Part shown: piece by piece, positions 32,475-40,439 of the stretch
Position numbering within the stretch: the first letter of the stretch is position 1
How the letters are laid out: every line of letters begins with the position of its first letter
Assembly: GCA_034180455.1 (NCBI GenBank)
Contig: JAXFOG010000021.1
Span: 124,001 to 188,000, forward strand
DNA length: 64,000 nt
Origin: JAAZPT01 sp034180455
GTDB lineage: Bacteria; Bacillota; Clostridia; Christensenellales; Aristaeellaceae
Direction of reading: 5' to 3'
Translations under genes and position numbers: made by a program
The notes under the pieces: model-generated
Databases searched by the model: none
Seen by the model: only the letters and a program-made list of their open reading frames with translations
Told to the model about the DNA's origin: nothing

Positions 32475-34136
32475 TTATGCTTTCTGCATAGGTGGAAATT
32501 TTATCTTTATCTTGCAGCCCTTACCAATATCGCTCTCTATATCCAGCTTTGCATTATGCAAAACTGCTGCATTTTTTACTATTGAGAGGCCCAAACCCGT
32601 TCCACCGGTGTTTCTAGAGCGGCTCTTATCAACTCTATAAAAGCGTTCAAATATTCTAGCGTGATGTTTTGGCTCTATACCTATTCCATCGTCTTCTACG
32701 GACAAAAGGACGCCATTATTTTTGTTTTTTACCTTTACCAATATATTTACGCCAGGCTTGTTATACTTTATAGCGTTGTCTATAAGGTTAGAAATTATCT
32801 CTGATAAAAGTTGCTCTTCGCCAAGTATCATAGCTGGCTCTGCATCAAGCTTGATATTATCGTTATCGGCTATACTCCTATACCTTTCTACTTGCTCGCT
32901 AGCTATCTTGCTAAGATCAATTGCTTTCATTTGTAAATTCTGCCCTTCGTCTATACGTGTAAGGCGAATAATATCATCTATCAGCCTTACAAGACGCTTT
33001 GACTCGGCGCTTATCTTTGAGGCAAATTTTGGTATATCTTCTTTTTTAGCCATGCCACTCACTATAAGCTCTGTAAGGCCAGATATAGTGGTAAGTGGAG
33101 TTTTTAGCTCGTGACTCACATTGGATGTAAACTCTCGTCTTAGTTTTTCGTTGTAGAAATCAGCTGTGATGTTCTGAATAAGCAATACATAAGCATGTTG
33201 CTTTTTTTCTTTGAAAACTGTGCTGGCATGCATGGAATATACGCTATCATCAATTTTGTATATGTACTTATCTTTTCCACCCTCGGAAAAGGCTTTTATA
33301 AACTCTCTAAAACCTTCTTCTCGGCAAGCATTGAATATGTGTTCATTCTTTTTGCCGTCATATTTGAATATTTTTCTTGCGCTATCGTTTATAGACATGA
33401 TGTTCATATCCTTATCCAATATCACAAGCCCTTCTTGTATAGAGTTTAATACCTGATTAAATTGCTCGGTATTGTTTTCACTCTCCTCTACTCTGCGCAT
33501 TAGCTCGTTCTTTTGCATGAGTATTTTTTGCTGGAATGGAGCAAGCTCATCATAACCACCTATATATTCTTCGGGATTTAGACTTGCTTCATTTATAGGC
33601 TTTATTATGATATTGCTAATAATATTGGCAGCAAACAAGCATATAATTAGCATAATAAAGCTGAGCAATAGCATTTTTAGAAGAGAATCTTGCATAAGGC
33701 CCACAACCGTCCTTGTAGCATAAGAAAATCTGAGTACATCGCCATTTTTGAGTTTTCTTGCCTGATAGTGATATTCTTCACCTATGGTGTTGCTTTGGCG
33801 CACGTCGCTACCCTTGCCTGTGCTTATGGCCTTTTCAAATTCATCTCTTTCTTTATGGGATTCCATAGCTTCAGAATCTGCTTTTGAATCGTACAGTACC
33901 ATGCCTTCATCTGATATATAGCTTATGCGAAAATCACTATAAATCAGGTTTTTTAGTAGCTCAATAGTGTCATTCCTATTATTTTCTATACTTGCGATAT
34001 TGTTTAGCGCAATAGATAGCTGCTTATCGCGCTCAGTAATAAAACCACTATATGTAGTGAAAGAGCTGAATATAAATGAAGCTATTATTACTAATAGTGA
34101 TAAAACGAATACTGAAATAAATATGCGTTTCTTCAT
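32475..34136 (-). CDS. phoR: Phosphate-responsive sensor histidine kinase
   Basis: 553 residues. Membrane spans at about 7-29 and 155-175 flank an extracytoplasmic sensor loop. A HAMP-like linker and PAS domain (VLNSIQEGLVILDKDMNIMS) follow, then the phospho-His box FTSNVSHELKTPLTTISG, the N box NLIDNAIKYNKPG and the G boxes DDGIGI and GTGLGLSIV. Last gene of pst-phoU-phoB-phoR, which fits the PhoR role of sensing phosphate through Pst/PhoU. The start is close behind phoB (2-base gap). Confidence 0.95.
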   Translation of the reverse strand: MKKRIFISVFVLSLLVIIASFIFSSFTTYSGFITERDKQLSIALNNIASIENNRNDTIELLKNLIYSDFRISYISDEGMVLYDSKADSEAMESHKERDEFEKAISTGKGSDVRQSNTIGEEYHYQARKLKNGDVLRFSYATRTVVGLMQDSLLKMLLLSFIMLIICLFAANIISNIIIKPINEASLNPEEYIGGYDELAPFQQKILMQKNELMRRVEESENNTEQFNQVLNSIQEGLVILDKDMNIMSINDSARKIFKYDGKKNEHIFNACREEGFREFIKAFSEGGKDKYIYKIDDSVYSMHASTVFKEKKQHAYVLLIQNITADFYNEKLRREFTSNVSHELKTPLTTISGLTELIVSGMAKKEDIPKFASKISAESKRLVRLIDDIIRLTRIDEGQNLQMKAIDLSKIASEQVERYRSIADNDNIKLDAEPAMILGEEQLLSEIISNLIDNAIKYNKPGVNILVKVKNKNNGVLLSVEDDGIGIEPKHHARIFERFYRVDKSRSRNTGGTGLGLSIVKNAAVLHNAKLDIESDIGKGCKIKIKFPPMQKA

Positions 34137-34138
34137 AA

Positions 34139-34813
34139 TTACTCCTCTAAAACTCTATATCCAAGTCCTCTTACTGTTTGAATTATATCGCCACCTTTGC
34201 CAAGCTTCTGCCTAAGCGTCTGCATGTGCACATCCACAGTCCTTGAGTTGCCTATGAAATCGTATCCCCATACAGCGTTTAGTATCATATCTCGGCTAAT
34301 AGCTATGCCTTTATTGGCAAGCATATACTCAAGCAATTCAAACTCCTTGGGACTTAAAATAACCTCTTTATCATCTACACTTACTATATGCTTATTTTTA
34401 TCCAGTTTAACTTTGCCTGATTTAAGCACAAGGCTTGTATCTTTGGACTTTGTGCGCCTTAGCAAAGCCTTTATTCTGCTTAGCAATTCCATTACTCCAA
34501 AGGGCTTTGCTATATAGTCATCGGCTCCAAGGTCTAGGCCCTTTACCTTGTCATATTCGCTGTCTTTTGCAGATATGATAATTACAGGTATGGATCTAGT
34601 AAGCTTGTCTTTTTTAAGATTGGAAAGTATTGTAAAACCATTATCGCCAGGGAGCATTATATCAAGCAATATAAGGTCTGGCTGTTTTTTTACGCAGCGT
34701 GCTATAAAGCCATCGCCACTTTCAAACCCTACTGCTTTGTAATCATTTTGCTCAAGGGCATACAATACCAATTCTCTTATGCCACTATCGTCTTCCACAT
34801 AGTATATAGTCAT
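34139..34813 (-). CDS. phoB: Phosphate response regulator
   Basis: 224 residues. Receiver domain with the phospho-acceptor Asp51 in PDLILLDIMLPGDNG, acidic pocket EDD at 7-9 and Lys in SAKDSEYD, plus an OmpR-type winged helix (LSPKEFELLEYMLANKGIAI, NSRTVDVHMQTLRQKLG). Four-base overlap with phoU (ATGA). It activates phosphate-starvation genes, and PhoP-type sites may be present upstream of pstS (see 38999-39052). Confidence 0.96.
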   Translation of the reverse strand: MTIYYVEDDSGIRELVLYALEQNDYKAVGFESGDGFIARCVKKQPDLILLDIMLPGDNGFTILSNLKKDKLTRSIPVIIISAKDSEYDKVKGLDLGADDYIAKPFGVMELLSRIKALLRRTKSKDTSLVLKSGKVKLDKNKHIVSVDDKEVILSPKEFELLEYMLANKGIAISRDMILNAVWGYDFIGNSRTVDVHMQTLRQKLGKGGDIIQTVRGLGYRVLEE

Positions 34814-35463
34814 AGCTGTTCACCCTTATATAGTCCAGTTACAACATACTTTACCCAGTGGGCTATGTTTTCGGCATGATCGGCTATGCGCTCATAATAT
34901 TTTGCAATCATAAGCTTATCAAGTATCACATTGTGTATCTTTTGATTCTTTGACATCTCTTTCTCAAGTTTTTCTTTTACCTGAGCAAATAGTGCATCTA
35001 CCTTATCGTCCTGCCTAATTGTCTGTTCACAAAGATCCAGATCCATCTTTATATAGCACTCCACAGCGTTGCTAAGCATGGACTTTGTTTCATTGGCTAT
35101 ATCCACCAAAGATTTTTCTATCTTATAGTCATACTCACACATATACAGAAGCAATTCGCAGAAATCAGCGCACATTGCAGAAATTCTATTAAGATCGGCA
35201 ATTATTTTCATAGTGGCTTGCAATTTTCTAAAGTCGCCTGCAACTGGCTGCTGACGTAGCACAAGCGTAAGGGCGTCTGTTTCAACTTTTCTGCTAACGA
35301 TGGTAAATTCTGGTGCACTCGCCATAACCTCTTTAGCAATATCAGCGTCCTTATTTATTAGAGCATTATTTATGTTGTCAATAGACTTCTCACACATTGC
35401 TCCAAGCTCTATGAGATCTGTATCTAGCTTTTCCAAGCTCTCTATAAAAAACTTTCTCATCAA
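34810..35463 (-). CDS. phoU: Phosphate system accessory protein
   Basis: 217 residues, two repeated three-helix PhoU units with acidic metal-binding patches (for example SRKVETDALTLVLRQQPVAG and YERIADHAENIAHW). Cytoplasmic negative regulator that couples the Pst transporter to PhoR. Overlaps pstB by 4 bases. The length is normal. Confidence 0.95.
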   Translation of the reverse strand: MMRKFFIESLEKLDTDLIELGAMCEKSIDNINNALINKDADIAKEVMASAPEFTIVSRKVETDALTLVLRQQPVAGDFRKLQATMKIIADLNRISAMCADFCELLLYMCEYDYKIEKSLVDIANETKSMLSNAVECYIKMDLDLCEQTIRQDDKVDALFAQVKEKLEKEMSKNQKIHNVILDKLMIAKYYERIADHAENIAHWVKYVVTGLYKGEQL

Positions 35464-36323
35464 CCGAATCTCCCTGTAATATAGTTTTCTGTACGCTTAT
35501 CCATAGGCGAAGAAAATAGCTCGCTAGTAGGTGCTACTTCTATGATTTCGCCTAGCAGGAAAAAAGCAGTGTCATCACTTGTTCTAAGCGCCTGCTGCAT
35601 ATTATGTGTAACCATGCATATAGTATACTTCTTTTTAAGCTCCAGTACAAGTTCCTCAATCTTTCCTGTGCTTATAGGATCCAGCGCGCTTGTGGCCTCG
35701 TCCATCAGTATTACTTCTGGCTCTACTGCTAATGCTCTGGCTATACAAAGTCTTTGCTGCTGACCACCAGAGAGTCTCAATGCGCTCTTTCTAAGGTCAT
35801 CCTTTAGCTCATCCCAAATAGCAGCATCTCTAAGAGATTTTTCTACAATTTCGCTTATTGTGGCCATATTATGTATGCCATGAGTCCTAAGACCATAGGC
35901 TATATTGTCAAATATGCTCATTGGAAAAGGGTTTGGCTGCTGAAATACCATTCCTACTCTCTTGCGCAAGCGATTTACATTCATATTGCCAAATATATCT
36001 TCTCCATCAAGGGTAATTTTGCCTGTAACTTGGCAACCCTCTATAAGATCGTTCATACGATTTAGACAGCGCAGTAAAGTTGATTTGCCACAGCCTGATG
36101 GACCTATAAAAGACATTATTCTATTTTCTTCTAGGTCTAGATTAATGTTTTTTAGCGCGTGAACTTTGCCATTATCATAGAAGAGATCAAGGCCCCTCAC
36201 TTCCATCTTGTTATTGCCTTTTACCCTATCGCTTTGTTGCTGCGCATTGCTCAAATCAACTCTATATGCCTGATTGTTTACATTGCTCGCATCAATGTTT
36301 AATCCCTGAGTTTCTTCGCTCAT
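35460..36323 (-). CDS. pstB: Phosphate ABC transporter ATPase
   Basis: 287 residues. Walker A GPSGCGKST, signature LSGGQQQRLCIARALA, Walker B VILMDEATSALD and switch His in VTHNMQQALR. The first ~39 residues (rich in Asn and Gln) are an extension beyond the usual PstB start, which would be near MEVRGLDLFY. A good AAGGAG box precedes the longer start, so I keep it. Sits between pstA and phoU. Confidence 0.96.
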   Translation of the reverse strand: MSEETQGLNIDASNVNNQAYRVDLSNAQQQSDRVKGNNKMEVRGLDLFYDNGKVHALKNINLDLEENRIMSFIGPSGCGKSTLLRCLNRMNDLIEGCQVTGKITLDGEDIFGNMNVNRLRKRVGMVFQQPNPFPMSIFDNIAYGLRTHGIHNMATISEIVEKSLRDAAIWDELKDDLRKSALRLSGGQQQRLCIARALAVEPEVILMDEATSALDPISTGKIEELVLELKKKYTICMVTHNMQQALRTSDDTAFFLLGEIIEVAPTSELFSSPMDKRTENYITGRFG

Positions 36324-36326
36324 ATT

Positions 36327-37175
36327 CTACTCCTTGGTCAATTTTTTGGCTACCAGCGAGGATAGCGCATTCAGTATCAAAACTATTATTAGCAGTACAA
36401 ATGCCGTAGCATAAGACTTATCTATGCTCATACCTTCTGTGGACAATGCATACATGTGCACAGCGAGCGTTCTGCCACTCTTTGTAAGATTTAGTGCAAC
36501 TTCTGCAACAGACCCAGCAGTAAATAGCAAGGCGACTGTTTCGCCTACTATACGCCCTGTGGCTAGCAGCACTCCGGCGAGTATACCAGGCATAGCAGAG
36601 GGCAAAAGTATCTTGGTGATGGTGCGCAGTCTGCCGGCTCCAAGCCCAAAGCTACCCATCTTGTAGGACATTGGCACAGTAAGCAAGGCTTCTTCACTAG
36701 TGCGCATTATCATTGGCAATATCATAATGGCAATGGTTAGCGATCCAGACCACATGGATAGGTTAAGGCGACATACTCTCACAAAGAACAACGAGCCAAA
36801 CAATCCAAAAATAATTGATGGTATTCCAGCCAAAGTTTCACTAGTAAGCCTTACAAGCTTCACAAACTTGCTACCCATTTTTGCATACTCGCACAGATAA
36901 ATCGCAGCGCCCACTCCTAGTGGGATAGCAATAAGCAGCGCCAAAATTACCATGATTATAGTATTGAATATGGCTGGCATCATTGAACCATTATCGCTAG
37001 TGTATTTCATCTCAAAAAGCTCTGGTTTTAATTCTGGTATGCCCTTTATAACTATATATCCAATTATAGATAATATCACGCCCACAGTGATAAAAATAGC
37101 CAAATATGTAAAAAATTTATATATGGCAGAGCACAGTTTGCCATTATGTATTGCGCTATCTTTTGTTCTATTCAT
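36327..37175 (-). CDS. pstA: Phosphate ABC transporter permease PstA
   Basis: 282 residues, six-span inner-membrane subunit. The permease EAA-type loop is visible in ALLTVPMSYKMGSFGLGAGR, with LPSAMPGILAGVLLATGR, the canonical PstA region. It overlaps the end of pstC by 8 bases. With PstC it forms the channel of the high-affinity phosphate importer. Confidence 0.95.
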   Translation of the reverse strand: MNRTKDSAIHNGKLCSAIYKFFTYLAIFITVGVILSIIGYIVIKGIPELKPELFEMKYTSDNGSMMPAIFNTIIMVILALLIAIPLGVGAAIYLCEYAKMGSKFVKLVRLTSETLAGIPSIIFGLFGSLFFVRVCRLNLSMWSGSLTIAIMILPMIMRTSEEALLTVPMSYKMGSFGLGAGRLRTITKILLPSAMPGILAGVLLATGRIVGETVALLFTAGSVAEVALNLTKSGRTLAVHMYALSTEGMSIDKSYATAFVLLIIVLILNALSSLVAKKLTKE

Positions 37176-38052
37176 GGTTTGACATCCTCCTTTTTATTAG
37201 GCTGAAAGAAAGGTTGATTATCAGTATGAATACGAACAGCACCAAGCCAGTGCCTATAAGCGCCTCTCTATGTATATCGGCAGCATAGCCCATCTCAAGC
37301 ACTATATTGGCAGTAAGAGTGCGAACACCACTTAGGAAGCCCTTTGCACTCTGCCCAATAAAGCGTGGCATAATTGGCTGATTGCCTGCAACCCATATTA
37401 TAGCAAGCGTTTCGCCAATAGCTCTGCCTATTCCTAATACGGCTGAAGCTATAACGCCACTGCTTGCAGCTTTAAGCATGACCTTGTAAACGCTTCTCTC
37501 ATGAGTTGCTCCAAGCGCCCTTGCGCCATTGTAGTAGGCCTTTGGAACTGCTCTAAGAGCACTCTCGGATATTTCTATAATTGTTGGCAGTATCATTATA
37601 GCTAGCAATATTGCACCGGTAAGCATACTCTTGCCACTAGCCATTCCAGTAAGATCGCCCATTATTGGCACTAGCACCTGAACACCAAAAAAGCCATATA
37701 CAACGCTTGGTATTCCTGCCAAAAGACTTACAAACGGCTTGATGAACACATAGAGTTTTTTGGGGCAAAAGAACGCCATAAACATAGCGCTAAATATGCC
37801 TATTGGCAAACCGATAAGAATTGCAAGTAAAGTTACAAGTATACTGCCAACTATCATAGGCAGTATTCCAAAAATTTCGTTAAGTGGCTTCCACTTTGTG
37901 CCTGTTATAAATTTTACAATGCCTATCTTACCAATTGCAGCTGAGCCATTTACAAATAAGAAGTAGCATATCAATGCTACTGCAATTATAGAGAAACATG
38001 CCAATATAAAAAATATAGCATGCCAGATATTTTCTTTATTAAGCTTGTACAT
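37168..38052 (-). CDS. pstC: Phosphate ABC transporter permease PstC
   Basis: 294 residues, six spans, EAA-type loop in ALRAVPKAYYNGARALGATH. A TTAGGAGA box precedes the ATG. It is separated from pstS by about 60 bases that contain a terminator-like hairpin, which would let PstS be made in excess of the membrane parts. Confidence 0.95.
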   Translation of the reverse strand: MYKLNKENIWHAIFFILACFSIIAVALICYFLFVNGSAAIGKIGIVKFITGTKWKPLNEIFGILPMIVGSILVTLLAILIGLPIGIFSAMFMAFFCPKKLYVFIKPFVSLLAGIPSVVYGFFGVQVLVPIMGDLTGMASGKSMLTGAILLAIMILPTIIEISESALRAVPKAYYNGARALGATHERSVYKVMLKAASSGVIASAVLGIGRAIGETLAIIWVAGNQPIMPRFIGQSAKGFLSGVRTLTANIVLEMGYAADIHREALIGTGLVLFVFILIINLSFSLIKRRMSNHE

Positions 38053-38068
38053 AGAATCTCCTAAACTA

Positions 38069-38100
38069 TAAAAAAGGTTGGGGAGAGATTATCTCTCCCC
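38069..38100 (-). terminator. Terminator/attenuator between pstS and pstC
   Basis: Minus strand stem GGGGAGAG / CTCTCCCC with a 5-base ATAAT loop followed by AACC and six T. It lies between pstS and pstC, so it probably acts as partial termination rather than the operon end. Confidence 0.8.
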
Positions 38101-38114
38101 TATAGAGAAAGCTA

Positions 38115-38966
38115 TTACTTGCCTATCTGATCCCAATCTGTGATCTCGCCAACATAGATGCCCTTTATTTCGTCCATCTTGATGTTATCGGTAGCAGCTG
38201 CCTTGTTTACTATAACTGCAAGACCATCATTTGCAATAACTACTGCTGTTGCTCCCTTTTCTACTTCGGAATCTTTAAGTGCGCGTGAAGCCATACCAAG
38301 TGTAAATACTCCGTCTAATGCGCTTGTAACGCCTGTGGTGGAATCAGAAAGTTGTACTTCTATTTCTACATCAGGATTAACTGCAATGTAGGCTTCCTTT
38401 AATTTCTCCATAAGTGGAGTTACTGAAGAAGAACCACCAACGGTAATTTTACCCTTTAGATCTTTTTGTGCTGCATATTCTGGCTTATCACCAACTGCGA
38501 TATATCCATTTTCCTCTGCAACTTTTTGTCCTTCAGCACTTAGGATATATTTGATAAAGTCCTGAGCGAGTGGATCTAGGTCTTCTACTGCACCCTTTAC
38601 AACTATATTGAAAGGACGATATAGCTTGTAGGAACCGCTTGTGATGTTCTCAGCTGTAGCTTCAACCCCATCTATTTTAAGAGCCTTAACTGTATCGCCC
38701 AAAGAGCCAAGTGAAATGTAGCCAACAGAGTTCTGGTTACCTTCTACGGAAGTGATAACTGCAGCAGTTGCGTTAACTATTTCAGCAGTTTCAACTGTAT
38801 TGTCTACTTTTTTCCCTTCAGCGTTCTTTTCTTCAACACCAGTAAGCTCAACAAAAGCTCCACGAGTACCTGAACCCTCTTCACGAGATACAACTACGAT
38901 CTCGGCTGCTTGAGCCAATCCCACTACCATTACTAATGCAAGTAGCAGTGATAAAAACTTTTTCAT
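38115..38966 (-). CDS. pstS: Phosphate-binding protein, circularly permuted
   Basis: 283 residues. Signal peptide 1-20 (ending GLAQA, no lipobox Cys). Then comes what is normally the C-terminal half of PstS: EIVVVSREEGSGTRGAF (22-38), VGYISLGSLGDTVKALKIDG (81-100), YRPFNIVVK (116-124), QDFIKYILSAEGQ. Only after a short linker (about 161-170) does the normal N-terminal half appear: ITVGGSSSVTPLMEKLKEAY (174-193), SDSTTGVTSALDG (207-219), GMASRALKDSE, ANDGLAVIVN, GIYVGEITDWDQIGK ending the protein. All phosphate-binding loops are present, only in swapped order. First gene of the pst operon. Confidence 0.93.
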   Translation of the reverse strand: MKKFLSLLLALVMVVGLAQAAEIVVVSREEGSGTRGAFVELTGVEEKNAEGKKVDNTVETAEIVNATAAVITSVEGNQNSVGYISLGSLGDTVKALKIDGVEATAENITSGSYKLYRPFNIVVKGAVEDLDPLAQDFIKYILSAEGQKVAEENGYIAVGDKPEYAAQKDLKGKITVGGSSSVTPLMEKLKEAYIAVNPDVEIEVQLSDSTTGVTSALDGVFTLGMASRALKDSEVEKGATAVVIANDGLAVIVNKAAATDNIKMDEIKGIYVGEITDWDQIGK

Positions 38967-38998
38967 AAAATTTTTCCTCCATATTTTTATTTAATTAC

Positions 38999-39052
38999 AG
39001 TATAAGGAATGAATGTATGGAAATGATATTGTAATTATCAAAGTTTTGTAAA
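38999..39052 (-). promoter_or_regulatory. Possible Pho-type control region of the pst operon
   Basis: Minus strand, about 33 bases before the pstS ATG: TATACT (39004-38999) as -10 without a good -35, with TTTACA (39052-39047) and TTGATA (39041-39036) exactly 11 bases apart upstream. The 11-base period resembles PhoP/PhoB direct repeats. Only two of the expected four repeats are convincing. Confidence 0.35.
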
Positions 39053-39142
39053 GACTTTATTTTTATAATGCCTAAAATTAAGGGTTTTGTGCTTAGTGAT
39101 ATGTTTTTTATTATTATTTATATAAAGTATTTTATTTGCAAT

Positions 39143-39172
39143 ATAAAAAGACTTCCAATACTTTGGAAGTCT
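39143..39172 (-). terminator. Terminator of the AI-2E family gene
   Basis: Minus strand perfect 10-bp stem AGACTTCCAA / TTGGAAGTCT with AGTA loop, then TTTTAT. Confidence 0.88.
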
Positions 39173-39180
39173 ACAAGCAT

Positions 39181-40278
39181 TTACTTAAACAGGTCTTCGG
39201 ATATCCCCTTTTGCTTTATTATCTTCTCGGAGCGTTCATCTGCCAAATCATAGACAAGCGATGTAAGAGGAATGAATAATATAGTACCAAATATTCCAAA
39301 GAAGCCCTGCCCCACTACCACAGCCATAAGAACCCATAGAGGTGGAAGTCCTATCTTGTCGCCCAATACCTTGGGATAAATAACATTGCCATCTATGGTC
39401 TGCACTATCACATACAGAAGTAAAAAATATAATGCCAAGCTTACATCGTTGGTAAGTATAAGCAAGAATCCAGCTATTGCGCCTATCCAAGCACCTATTA
39501 TTGGTATTATGCTAAGAATGGCAGATAGCACGCTTATTAGTGAAGCATAGGGCATTGAGAAAATTAGCATAGATATATATATCATTAATCCTATTATTAT
39601 AGGGTGTTTGAACTGTCCAGCTATAAAGCTAGTGAATGTTTTGTTGGCACGCTTTAGTAAGAGTTTAATTTTATCTGCCTTTTCTATGCTTAGCGAGCTA
39701 TACAACATCTTGTAAAAGTACCTTTTAAGACTTTCTTTTGATGAAAGCACGAATATTACTATCATCACAGAGAAGAAAACGCTTATTATATTGCCAAACA
39801 CAGAGCCTATTATGTTGCTAGAGTTTAATATACCATGCATAAGCAATTGACTTGCCGTATTAAGCGTATCCTGCACCTTACGAGGATTGGCAGTGGGTAA
39901 CTTTAATGTAGAGTTCATAAACTCAGAAATATTTATACCATATTTAGTAAGCTCTGCATCAAGATTGCGAACAGCCCCTGGCAACTTTGCAGAAGCAAGG
40001 TTTACTATTCGCACTACTTGTGGCGCCAGCATAAAATACATAAGTGCCAGCACTGCCAATATTGCAAGCAACACAAAGCTTAATGCAATAGGTCTACGTA
40101 GCTTCCTTAGTCGCTCATTACGATTCATAAAGCCAAGTGCCTTTTCCTCTATGGCTTTAAGTGGAATATTTATAATAAACGCAAGTATTAGGCCCCAGAT
40201 TATTGGCATAATTAGTGCTACAACGTATGTAAGTGCAGAAAATACCAATGAAATATTAAATACACCAAACGCTATCAA
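39181..40278 (-). CDS. AI-2E/PerM family transporter
   Basis: 365 residues, about eight membrane spans. C-terminal hallmark of the family: GNVIYPKVLGDKIGLPPLWV and FGIFGTILFIPLTSLVYDLA. Such proteins export small molecules (AI-2-like signal exporters, and some act as Na+/H+ antiporters), so the substrate is uncertain. Monocistronic, divergent from the GH31 gene. Confidence 0.9.
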   Translation of the reverse strand: MIAFGVFNISLVFSALTYVVALIMPIIWGLILAFIINIPLKAIEEKALGFMNRNERLRKLRRPIALSFVLLAILAVLALMYFMLAPQVVRIVNLASAKLPGAVRNLDAELTKYGINISEFMNSTLKLPTANPRKVQDTLNTASQLLMHGILNSSNIIGSVFGNIISVFFSVMIVIFVLSSKESLKRYFYKMLYSSLSIEKADKIKLLLKRANKTFTSFIAGQFKHPIIIGLMIYISMLIFSMPYASLISVLSAILSIIPIIGAWIGAIAGFLLILTNDVSLALYFLLLYVIVQTIDGNVIYPKVLGDKIGLPPLWVLMAVVVGQGFFGIFGTILFIPLTSLVYDLADERSEKIIKQKGISEDLFK

Positions 40279-40380
40279 TATAAGTATAGAACCTGTGGCT
40301 ATTATTTCTTTCTTATTTATAACTATCCCCTCCTAATATAAATAATATCATAAAATTTGTTTATTTTATCAACAAATTGT

Positions 40381-40410
40381 TTTACTCAAAAAAATATAGT
40401 ATCATATAAT
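40381..40410 (+). promoter_or_regulatory. Promoter of the GH31 gene
   Basis: TTTACT at 40381-40386, 18-base spacer, TATAAT at 40405-40410, followed by a GGAAGG box before the ATG. Confidence 0.55.
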
Positions 40411-40439
40411 TCTAGTATAAATTTGGAAGGATATATAAC

